Assembly (NCBI GenBank): GCA_964637515.1
Contig: CAZWUI010000034.1
Span: forward strand, 1-5,524
DNA: 5,524 nucleotides
Reading direction: 5' to 3'
Source of the DNA: RGIG4097 sp964637515
GTDB taxonomy: Bacteria; Bacillota; Clostridia; Christensenellales; CAG-917
Shown here: positions 1 through 5,431 of the stretch, in pieces
Layout of the letters: each line of letters opens with the position of its first letter
Position numbering within the stretch: the stretch's first letter is position 1
Translations under genes and position numbers: made by a program
The notes under the pieces: model-generated
The model's database searches: none
The model's input: only the letters and a program-made list of their open reading frames with translations
What the model was told of the DNA's origin: nothing

Positions 1-55
1 ACCGCGGACCAATCGGTTATGAGCCGACCGCTCTAACCAACTGAGCTAAAGGCCC
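1..55 (-). tRNA. tRNA with CAU anticodon (Ile2 or elongator Met), 3' end outside window
   Basis: Read on the minus strand, the 5' part of a tRNA is visible: the acceptor strand GGGCCTT, a D-arm with AGCTCAGTTGGTTAGAGC, and an anticodon stem GTCGG/CCGAT around the loop CTCATAA. The anticodon CAT lies at 21-19. The T-arm begins at the window edge, and the 3' acceptor strand is missing only because the window ends. The body resembles Bacillota tRNAs that read AUA after lysidine modification of C34 (tRNA-Ile2), but elongator tRNA-Met also has CAU, and the identity elements in the missing part are needed to decide. It lacks initiator features as far as can be seen. It lies 45 nt downstream of tRNA-Pro on the same strand and is probably co-transcribed with it. 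Confidence 0.93.
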
Positions 56-100
56 GATTATCTCGGTGAAGATGTCGCTTGTCACCATTTCGCAAAGTTT

Positions 101-177
101 TGGTCGGGGTGAGAAGATTTGAACTTCCGGCCCCTTGGTCCCAAACCAAGTGCGCTACCAAACTGCGCCACACCCCG
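101..177 (-). tRNA. tRNA-Pro (UGG anticodon)
   Basis: A full 77-nt tRNA on the minus strand. The acceptor stem CGGGGTG pairs with CACCCCG, followed by discriminator A and an encoded CCA end. The D-arm is GCGC...GCGC around AGTTTGGTA. The anticodon stem CTTGG/CCAAG encloses the loop TTTGGGA, with anticodon TGG at 143-141. The T-arm carries the usual GTTCAAATC. The UGG anticodon with modified U34 can serve most or all CCN codons. It is the first gene after the leftward promoter at 207-235, and the second tRNA follows after a 45-nt spacer. Confidence 0.97.
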
Positions 178-206
178 ATGGGGCTCTCGCGTTTCGCGAC
201 TGTTTA

Positions 207-235
207 ATCTTACAATAACTAAAAAAACTTGTCAA
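207..235 (-). promoter_or_regulatory. Sigma-A-type promoter of the tRNA pair
   Basis: On the minus strand a perfect -35 TTGACA (235-230) is separated by 17 nt from TAAGAT (212-207), a 4/6 match to TATAAT. Transcription would begin near 200, giving a leader of about 22 nt before tRNA-Pro that would be removed by tRNA processing. The position and strong -35 fit a stable-RNA promoter. Assignment rests on motif and spacing only. Confidence 0.75.
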
Positions 236-355
236 GAATTTTTTACCTGATTTTTAGAAGAATTTATTGACAATTTTTCTGACCTATCGACTTTTTCGGT
301 CAAAACGTCCGATTTTCTGCTTTTCACAGTAGTTTAGTATGTTTGCGGAGGCATT

Positions 356-667
356 ATGAACCCGCAATTTTCTTTCATTGACAATACTCTATACGTCGTT
401 CTCAAGGGGGACGTCGACGAACTTGCATCGAGAACTCTACGCAGTCGCATAGACGATGAGATCCTATCTGCACGCCCTAAAATAGTGGTATTTGATTTTT
501 CAAAGGTTGGCTTCGTGGACAGTACGGGGCTAGGCCTTATCTTCGGCAGATACAAAAAACTCACAGGTATGGGCGCAGAACTTCTCGTTGCGAACGTACC
601 CGCACACGTAGACAAGGTATTTCGCACAAGCGGTGTCTACACGATATGCCCAAAAATTCAGAGGTAG
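356..667 (+). CDS. spoIIAA: Anti-sigma F factor antagonist SpoIIAA
   Basis: A 103-residue STAS-domain protein, slightly shorter than B. subtilis SpoIIAA (about 117). It is the anti-anti-sigma factor that binds SpoIIAB and releases sigma-F. The diagnostic segment FVDSTGLGLIFGRYKKL lies at residues 53-69, with the phosphorylatable serine as Ser56 in D-S-T-G-L-G, equivalent to Ser58 of B. subtilis. From family knowledge, SpoIIAB phosphorylates this serine and the phosphatase SpoIIE (not in this window) removes the phosphate in the forespore. The start is supported by GGAGG at 347-351, four nt before the ATG. It is the first gene of the spoIIA operon; spoIIAB begins three nt after its stop. No convincing sigma-H or sigma-A promoter could be fixed upstream. 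Confidence 0.96.
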   Translation: MNPQFSFIDNTLYVVLKGDVDELASRTLRSRIDDEILSARPKIVVFDFSKVGFVDSTGLGLIFGRYKKLTGMGAELLVANVPAHVDKVFRTSGVYTICPKIQR

Positions 668-670
668 ATT

Positions 671-1090
671 ATGAACAATTCTTTCAAAATGCAAATCCCG
701 TCAATCGGGGAAAACGAAGCGTTCGCAAGAAACGTTGTTGCGTCGTTTTCTCTCGACCTATCCCCTACGGTTGAAGAAATCAACGACTTGAAAACCGCGG
801 TCAGCGAAGCGGTTACAAACGTTGTCGTGCATGCATACGACGAAGTCGGGGTCATAGAACTATCCGCAGAAATAATTGACAAAGAACTTTCCGTCATCGT
901 CAAGGACTTCGGCAAAGGTATCGACGACATTAATCGCGCACGCGAACCTTTCTACACCACACGTCCCGAAGACGAGCGTAGCGGTATGGGTTTCACGGTC
1001 ATGGAAACCTTCATGGACGAAGTCGAAGTGTCGTCAGAAAAAGGCGCAGGCACGACGGTTAAGATGAAAAAGGTGTTCTCGCATGATTGA
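671..1090 (+). CDS. spoIIAB: Anti-sigma F factor / serine kinase SpoIIAB
   Basis: A 139-residue GHKL-fold (histidine-kinase-like ATPase) protein. It holds sigma-F inactive as a dimer in the presence of ATP and phosphorylates SpoIIAA. The ATP-binding boxes are visible in order: the N-box EAVTN at residues 46-50 (Glu46, Asn50), the G1 box DFGKG at 79-83, and the G2 region RSGMGF at 103-108. The N-terminal NEAFAR with Arg20 matches the B. subtilis segment whose Arg20 contacts sigma-F and SpoIIAA. Length is close to the family's 136-146. An AGAGG sequence at 660-664, inside the end of spoIIAA, serves as ribosome binding site. Its last eight bases overlap the start of sigF, so the two are likely translationally coupled, which would help hold their ratio. 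Confidence 0.97.
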   Translation: MNNSFKMQIPSIGENEAFARNVVASFSLDLSPTVEEINDLKTAVSEAVTNVVVHAYDEVGVIELSAEIIDKELSVIVKDFGKGIDDINRAREPFYTTRPEDERSGMGFTVMETFMDEVEVSSEKGAGTTVKMKKVFSHD

Positions 1091-1796
1091 ACACGATGAA
1101 ACGATAACTCTCATCAAGTCCGCACAGGCGGGTGACGAGAACGCTAAAAACCGACTGATTTCAGAGAATATTCCACTCATCAAGTCAATCGTCAAACGGT
1201 TCAAAGGTCGGCTCGAATACGATGACCTTATGCAACTCGGAGCAGTCGGTTTTACGAAAGCGATGCTCGGTTTCGACGTATCCTACGGGGTGCGTTTTTC
1301 AACCTACGCAGTGCCTATGATCACAGGGGAAATCAAACGATTTCTACGTGACGACGGTATGGTGAAAGTGTCAAGACGTGCAAAAGTGCTTGCGCAAAAA
1401 ATCGCAATCTACACCGATGAAAGATGCAAAAACGGCTTGACCGAACCGACGGTAGACGAACTTGCGGAAAAATTTGAGTGTGACCGCTCGGATATAATAT
1501 TCGCTCTCGACACAAGCAAATACGTGCTATCTCTCAACGAAAAAAGCGACGATGACGACTCCGCTCTCGAAGAAAAAATACCTTCCCCCGAAACTCCCGA
1601 AAGCAAAATTGACGAAATTATGTTGCACGATGCGGTGAACAACCTGCCCGACAGAGAGAAAAAAATCATTGTTCTCCGCTATTTCCGCGACAAAACACAG
1701 TCCGAAGTTGCGTGCGAACTCGGAATATCGCAAGTGCAAGTGTCAAGGCTTGAAAGCAAAATACTCGACAAAATCAAAAGTGAAATCGAAGATTGA
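1083..1796 (+). CDS. sigF: RNA polymerase sporulation sigma factor SigF (sigma-F)
   Basis: A 237-residue sigma-70 family factor of the SigF/SigB/SigG group, a little shorter than B. subtilis SigF (255). Region 2 lies at about residues 24-93 and contains DDLMQLGAVGFTKA (core binding) and FSTYAVPMITGEIKRFLRDDG (47-60 and 72-92; -10 recognition and melting). VKVSRRAK marks the region 3 start. Region 4 lies at about 185-232, with the helix-turn-helix TQSEVACELGISQVQVSRLE binding the -35 element. It directs the first forespore-specific transcription. The sigma-G paralogue is similar in sequence, but position directly after spoIIAB identifies sigma-F. Residues 155-175 form a variable acidic linker. 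The ATG overlaps the spoIIAB stop in ATGATTGA; AAAGGTG at 1069-1074 is a plausible ribosome binding site. Confidence 0.96.
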   Translation: MIEHDETITLIKSAQAGDENAKNRLISENIPLIKSIVKRFKGRLEYDDLMQLGAVGFTKAMLGFDVSYGVRFSTYAVPMITGEIKRFLRDDGMVKVSRRAKVLAQKIAIYTDERCKNGLTEPTVDELAEKFECDRSDIIFALDTSKYVLSLNEKSDDDDSALEEKIPSPETPESKIDEIMLHDAVNNLPDREKKIIVLRYFRDKTQSEVACELGISQVQVSRLESKILDKIKSEIED

Positions 1797-1811
1797 TCTT
1801 TTCTACAATTG

Positions 1812-1844
1812 AAAAAACGTTAGCAAAACCGCTAACGCTTTTTT
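1812..1844. terminator. Bidirectional intrinsic terminator between sigF and the acetyltransferase gene
   Basis: A perfect 7-bp stem CGTTAGC/GCTAACG (1818-1824 and 1831-1837) closes a 6-nt loop. It is followed by TTTTTT at 1839-1844 on the plus strand. On the minus strand it is followed directly by another six-T run, the complement of 1812-1817. It therefore suits both the end of sigF and the end of the convergent acetyltransferase gene, whose stop is at 1861. Confidence 0.85.
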
Positions 1845-1860
1845 ATTTAACCTGATTTTT

Positions 1861-2445
1861 TCACTTTTCAGGGGCAAATCGTTTCATGCAATAATGGTCG
1901 TATCCATTGTAATTTCCGACTTCTAACAGGGTAAATCCGAGTTTTTCATAGATTGCGACGTTGTCTTTCAAGTGCGTTTCGAGATAGATCGGTGCGTCCG
2001 CACAGATTTCATCAATCATCTTTCTCAACTTCCCTTGTCCCCTTGCTGACTTTGCAACGCCGATATTTTTAATATAGCAGTCAGTGGACGGATTGTAGTA
2101 TTTTTCCGCAAAACCACCGCTGAGTCTAATATATCTTCTTGCGTTTTTGCATGCTTTCACACCAACTTTTGAGATAAACTCAAGGGCAAAAAGTGGATTT
2201 TTCCAAAGGTCGGAGGTATCACGCTCGACGTCCCCCGGTTTCTTTATCGTGCAAACGCAGGAATAGTCGTCCTCGACGTAGGTGTAATTCGCACCGTTAT
2301 ATACTTCGTATATATAGCAATAGTAAATTCTTGTTTTCCACTTTTTATCGTGCGGAAAAATAGCCTTGTAGGCATCGTAGTCTTCGAATATATCCGCAAA
2401 GAGTGCGGAAACTTTTTTAATTTCATCATCACGTATTTTTCTCAT
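1861..2445 (-). CDS. GNAT family N-acetyltransferase, substrate unknown
   Basis: A 194-residue protein with a GNAT acetyltransferase core in its C-terminal half. GNAT enzymes transfer an acetyl group from acetyl-CoA to an amine. Motif A is seen as NIGVAKSARGQGKLRKMID (residues 127-145). The CoA pyrophosphate loop RGQGKL begins at Arg135 and has Leu where many members have Gly. Motif B is IYLETHLKDNVAIYEKLGF (153-171), with Tyr166 at the usual general-acid position. The N-terminal half (1-110) is rich in Tyr and acidic residues and presumably forms the acceptor site, but no subfamily is recognisable. No signal peptide or membrane segment is seen. The ATG at 2445 is the only reasonable start because an in-frame TAA lies 9 nt upstream, yet it has no good ribosome binding site. 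It is convergent to sigF and divergent from the recombinase. Confidence 0.88.
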   Translation of the reverse strand: MRKIRDDEIKKVSALFADIFEDYDAYKAIFPHDKKWKTRIYYCYIYEVYNGANYTYVEDDYSCVCTIKKPGDVERDTSDLWKNPLFALEFISKVGVKACKNARRYIRLSGGFAEKYYNPSTDCYIKNIGVAKSARGQGKLRKMIDEICADAPIYLETHLKDNVAIYEKLGFTLLEVGNYNGYDHYCMKRFAPEK

Positions 2446-2522
2446 GAGGCTATATTACCATATATTGCGCTCCCCCGCAACCGAAAGGGGTGAAATATTG
2501 TGTTTTTCGACTCAATTGTGCA

Positions 2523-2551
2523 TTGACATTTTGCGCATAGTTTTGTATAAT
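2523..2551 (+). promoter_or_regulatory. Consensus sigma-A promoter of the recombinase gene
   Basis: A perfect -35 TTGACA (2523-2528), exact 17-nt spacer and perfect -10 TATAAT (2546-2551). The predicted start, about seven bases after the -10, falls near 2557-2559. Only about 10 nt of leader would precede the ATG at 2568. The ribosome binding site AGAGG at 2557-2561 would then sit at the very 5' end of the mRNA. This points to strong constitutive transcription with a nearly leaderless message. Confidence 0.9.
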
Positions 2552-2567
2552 ATTCGAGAGGTAAAAT

Positions 2568-3647
2568 ATGAGCAATTATTTCAAAGACAGAGATATTGAA
2601 ACCACTCGCAAACTTCTCGACGTCAGAGAGGATTTGCCCGAGTTTTGCGATGAATTTTTCGTAGGGATCGAACCGCAAACCACAACCCTGACAAGGCTCA
2701 ATTACGCCTATGATTTGCGGATATTTTTCGATTATCTGATGAAAAGAGTCCCCGCTTTCAAGTTGAAAAAAAGCGTGAAAGACATTCAAATTCTCGACCT
2801 TGAAGGAATCACACTCACCCACCTCGAAGCATTCATAGAGTATTTGAGTTACTACGAATTTGAAGGCAAGGAATGCTCGAACGGCGAACGCGGAAAAGCA
2901 CGCAAAATCTCAACTATCCGTTCGTTTTTCAAGTATTATTACAACAAAGATAAACTCACCCAAAACGTCGCAAGCAAGGTCAAAGTGCCCAAGCAACACG
3001 ACAAGGATATTATCCGTCTTGAGTCGAGAGAAATCGACAAAATTTTGGATGCGGCGGAATGCTCAGAAGGAGTCAGCGAGCATCAACGCAAGATTTTGAG
3101 AAACACACGCGCCCGCGACGTCGCAATCCTTACCCTTCTTCTCGGCACGGGCATTCGTGTCAGTGAATGTGTAGGACTAAACGTGACGGATATCGACTTC
3201 AACACAAACGCTTTCACGGTCACTCGAAAAGGCGGAAACCGCGCAATTCTCTATTTCAGCGACGAAGTGCGCGAAGCACTGCTCTATTACATCGAAAACG
3301 AAAGAAAAGCACTCGTATCGAGAAGTGAAAAAATGGTCATCGAAGACAAAGACGCACTTTTTTTGTCCTTGCAAATCAAGCGAATATCAGTACGTGCAGT
3401 TGAAAATCTTGTCAAAAAATACGCACAAATAGCTTCTCCGTTGAAAAAAATCTCCCCCCACAAACTCCGCAGCACTTACGGCACGAATTTGTATCGTGCA
3501 ACGGGAGATATATATATTGTTGCGGACGTGCTGGGTCACCGCGACGTAAACACCACGAAGAAGCACTATGCCGCTATCACCGAAGATAGACGAAAATCTG
3601 CGGCAAAAGCAGTCGTTTTGCGCGGAAACGACGATGATAACAAATAA
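2568..3647 (+). CDS. Tyrosine recombinase, XerS-like
   Basis: A 359-residue tyrosine site-specific recombinase. It has an N-terminal core-binding (SAM-like) domain at about residues 35-140 and a catalytic domain at about 150-350. All expected catalytic residues are present: Arg197 in GTGIRVSE, Lys221 in TRKGG, His298 and Arg301 in PHKLR, His324 in LGHRDV, and the nucleophile Tyr334 in KKHYA. Overall length and the roughly 30-residue segment between the two domains (155-183, ending NTRARD) resemble the single recombinase XerS of streptococci/lactococci (about 356 residues) more than 295-300-residue XerC/XerD. The likely role is resolving chromosome dimers at a dif-like site; a phage- or element-type integrase cannot be excluded. 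No other mobile-element genes are near. The ATG is preceded by AGAGG with 6-nt spacing and a consensus promoter. No terminator follows, so read-through into the next gene is possible. Confidence 0.9.
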   Translation: MSNYFKDRDIETTRKLLDVREDLPEFCDEFFVGIEPQTTTLTRLNYAYDLRIFFDYLMKRVPAFKLKKSVKDIQILDLEGITLTHLEAFIEYLSYYEFEGKECSNGERGKARKISTIRSFFKYYYNKDKLTQNVASKVKVPKQHDKDIIRLESREIDKILDAAECSEGVSEHQRKILRNTRARDVAILTLLLGTGIRVSECVGLNVTDIDFNTNAFTVTRKGGNRAILYFSDEVREALLYYIENERKALVSRSEKMVIEDKDALFLSLQIKRISVRAVENLVKKYAQIASPLKKISPHKLRSTYGTNLYRATGDIYIVADVLGHRDVNTTKKHYAAITEDRRKSAAKAVVLRGNDDDNK

Positions 3648-3648
3648 A

Positions 3649-3681
3649 AGTATTCTAAAATATTGACATTTCAAGAATACT
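3649..3681. repeat. 8-bp perfect inverted repeat (10 of 12 bp extended) between recombinase and padR-like gene
   Basis: AGTATTCT at 3649-3656 and its exact reverse complement AGAATACT at 3674-3681 flank a 17-bp centre. Extending the arms to 12 bp each gives 10 of 12 matching positions and leaves a 9-bp centre. No T-tract follows, so it is not a terminator. The -35 hexamer TTGACA of the downstream gene lies inside the centre. It could be an operator for the PadR-like protein or a recombination site for the adjacent recombinase; the sequence does not decide. Confidence 0.6.
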
Positions 3682-3691
3682 GTTGTAGCAT
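3663..3691 (+). promoter_or_regulatory. Promoter of the padR-like membrane regulator gene
   Basis: A perfect -35 TTGACA (3663-3668), 17-nt spacer and TAGCAT (3686-3691), a 4/6 match to TATAAT. Transcription would start near 3698, inside the palindrome at 3693-3709. The weak -10 and flanking inverted repeats suggest a regulated promoter. Confidence 0.65.
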
Positions 3692-3692
3692 T

Positions 3693-3709
3693 TATATACA
3701 AAGTATATA
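3693..3709. promoter_or_regulatory. 17-bp palindrome, probable operator at the padR-like gene start
   Basis: TATATAC-AAA-GTATATA is a perfect 7-3-7 dyad covering the predicted transcription start (about 3698) and ending at the ribosome binding site AGGAG (3709-3713). PadR-family regulators are dimers that commonly bind AT-rich dyads in their own promoters. A protein bound here would block initiation, so autorepression is the natural reading. As RNA, the A/U-rich hairpin would be weak. Confidence 0.55.
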
Positions 3710-3719
3710 GGAGTCATCT

Positions 3720-5408
3720 ATGGACATCTCTTCAGTAAACGCCGATTTAATCCGCGGAAACTCCACCACCATCATTTTGGGTGCGCTTTGGAGTCGGGAT
3801 AGATACGGCTACGAGATCATTCAGGAAATCGACGAAAAAACGAGCGGTCAGTACAAAGTCAAACAAGCGACTCTGTACAACCAACTCAAAAAACTCGAAA
3901 AAGCGGGACTTATCACGTCGTACGACGGCGCGCCCGACGATACGAGCGGTGGAAGACGTCGCTACTACTCTCTCACTATGGAGGGTAGAAATTTCCTTAT
4001 GAAAGAAAAAAGCGAGTACGTCTATTCGAGAACAATTCTCGACAAACTCATCTCCGAAGACGAATTCGACTTTTCCAACCCCGCCCCCTTCGACACCGAA
4101 GGACTTCGTCCCTACACCAAGACCGGTGAAGAAGAAAAGCCCAAGGTTGTCTACAAAGAAAAAATCGTAGAAAAACCCGTCGAAGTCGTCAAAGAAGTCG
4201 AAGTTGTCAAGGAAGTCATAAAGGAAGTTCCCGTCGAAGTCGTCAAAGAAGTCGAAAAAGAAAAGAAAATCTACATAGACGCAGACGGAAACGAAATTTC
4301 CGAAGACGATGCAAGACGTATTGCGGAAGAAGCAAGACTGCGTGAAGAAGAAAGACAAGCAAGAGCATCCGAAACGATGAAACCAACCACTTCTCTTGCC
4401 GAAATGTTCGCACGTTTTGACACTCAATCTGAATATGAGCAGAAAAACGAAGTCGAATATGTGGTTGCTCCCACCCCCGTCGACGAAGTCAAAGTCGAAG
4501 AACAAGCACCCGATCACACTTATTTCACCGCATTTGCAGGTGAAAACGGTTCAAGAACTCGTTCGCAATCCTCTTTGAAAGAAATTTTCGAGCGTTTAGA
4601 ACAACAAGAAGCGGAAATCGACAGTCGCAAAGCGGAAGAAGTCGAAGAACCTATCGTTGTCGCAGACGTTCAACCGACAACCGAACCCGCCAAAGACGAT
4701 GAGTTTGTCGAAGCCGAATTGATGCAATCTGACCGCAATGCAGACCGCTCGGGAGTCACTGCGGCAGTCATCGGCAAGCGCAATGAGAACTTTGAATACG
4801 AAAGTCAAAACGTCAATTATCGTGACTTTTTCTCTTCAATCGTATCCGCTCCCGAAGAAAAAGAACCCGCACGGCAAGAAAGCACCGTCACTTATGATCA
4901 AGATTTGAAATCTCGTCTTTATCAAAAAGGTTTCAAGATCCGCCCCTACGACAGAGGCAACACGTCGGAGTACTACACTTTCAATTTTCTGCATTCTAAT
5001 CGCATAAATCGCGATAGTTGGTTGCTCGTCATGGCGCTCTATATCGTCGAAGTGGCAATCATGTGGGTTTCTCTCATCGGCAGAGTTTCCTACGCATACT
5101 TCCTGTCCTTTATGCTCGTCGGTTCTGCACTCATGTTGATTCCGACAGTCGTATGCCTGTTCAATCCGTCGAAGAGAGTCAGGGCAAACTTCAACTTCAA
5201 GTTGTCGATAATCAACCGCGGTATGATATTCATTGAACTGACTGTCGTGTGCATACTCATCGGATTCTTCGCAGTTGGCGCAAGCATAAACGATACGACT
5301 CTCCTTCTTGAAACGATCATACTTCCCGCAGTGTTACTCACAAATCTGCCTATCAGTTCGATCGTCTACTACCTTCTCTACAGAAGCAGAAAATACCACA
5401 CCGCATAA
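3720..5408 (+). CDS. PadR-type winged-helix regulator fused to a four-helix membrane domain
   Basis: A 562-residue protein, several times the size of an ordinary PadR regulator (110-180). Residues 11-95 are a PadR winged helix: YGYEIIQEI (29-37), the recognition helix region QATLYNQLKKLEKAGLI (49-65) and the wing SGGRRRYYSLTMEGR (76-90). Residues 140-183 are a Lys/Glu/Val repeat built on VEVVKEV. Residues 193-216 are a charged helix, possibly coiled coil. Residues 217-390 are acidic, probably disordered, with a recurring motif at 225-233, 285-293 and 366-374. Residues 391-432 are a basic/aromatic juxtamembrane part. Four hydrophobic helices follow at about 433-453, 457-480, 498-520 and 527-553. 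The positive loop PSKRVR and the C-terminal RSRKYH suit both termini facing the cytoplasm. Inferred role: a membrane-tethered transcription factor responding to an envelope signal. Stimulus and targets are unknown. The start is fixed by AGGAG six nt before the ATG. A terminator follows at 5439. Confidence 0.9.
   Translation: MDISSVNADLIRGNSTTIILGALWSRDRYGYEIIQEIDEKTSGQYKVKQATLYNQLKKLEKAGLITSYDGAPDDTSGGRRRYYSLTMEGRNFLMKEKSEYVYSRTILDKLISEDEFDFSNPAPFDTEGLRPYTKTGEEEKPKVVYKEKIVEKPVEVVKEVEVVKEVIKEVPVEVVKEVEKEKKIYIDADGNEISEDDARRIAEEARLREEERQARASETMKPTTSLAEMFARFDTQSEYEQKNEVEYVVAPTPVDEVKVEEQAPDHTYFTAFAGENGSRTRSQSSLKEIFERLEQQEAEIDSRKAEEVEEPIVVADVQPTTEPAKDDEFVEAELMQSDRNADRSGVTAAVIGKRNENFEYESQNVNYRDFFSSIVSAPEEKEPARQESTVTYDQDLKSRLYQKGFKIRPYDRGNTSEYYTFNFLHSNRINRDSWLLVMALYIVEVAIMWVSLIGRVSYAYFLSFMLVGSALMLIPTVVCLFNPSKRVRANFNFKLSIINRGMIFIELTVVCILIGFFAVGASINDTTLLLETIILPAVLLTNLPISSIVYYLLYRSRKYHTA
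4176..4256 (+). repeat. Exact 27-bp direct repeat inside the padR-like gene
   Basis: The 27 bases at 4176-4202 recur without change at 4230-4256, a 54-bp offset, so the reading frame is kept (18 codons). Each copy encodes PVEVVKEVE. The bases between them encode further VVKEV-type units with diverged codons. This is a small in-frame duplication in a low-complexity linker and is likely to vary in length between strains. Confidence 0.9.
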
Positions 5409-5431
5409 CAAACCACCAATAAACATTTGGT

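Noticed and set aside
267..295. TTGACA at 267-272 as the -35 of a sigma-A promoter for spoIIA
   Set aside because: At 16-18 nt spacing the downstream bases are T-rich and unlike TATAAT; TATCGA at 285 is only 12 nt away.
335..340. TAGTAT as a -10 element upstream of spoIIAA
   Set aside because: No -35 match lies 16-18 nt upstream, and the resulting start would fall in the ribosome binding site.
2442..2822. 126-codon open frame on the minus strand over the start of the recombinase
   Set aside because: It overlaps the well-supported recombinase start and its consensus promoter, and its product has no recognisable motif. It is antisense noise.
1..3647. tRNA genes plus tyrosine recombinase as an integrative element at a tRNA site
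   Set aside because: The recombinase lies over 2 kb from the tRNAs, with the chromosomal spoIIA operon between. No duplicate of a tRNA 3' end and no element genes are visible.
4176..4256. Repeated units as a possible CRISPR or tandem regulatory array
   Set aside because: Only two exact copies, in frame within a coding region and explained by a peptide repeat; no spacer-repeat regularity.
3747..4517. 256-codon open frame on the minus strand, opposite the padR-like gene
   Set aside because: It is a Phe/Asp-rich shadow produced by the GAA/GTC/AAA-rich codons of the repeat linker on the plus strand. It has no ribosome binding site and no domain character, while the plus-strand frame has a clear PadR domain and regulatory signals.
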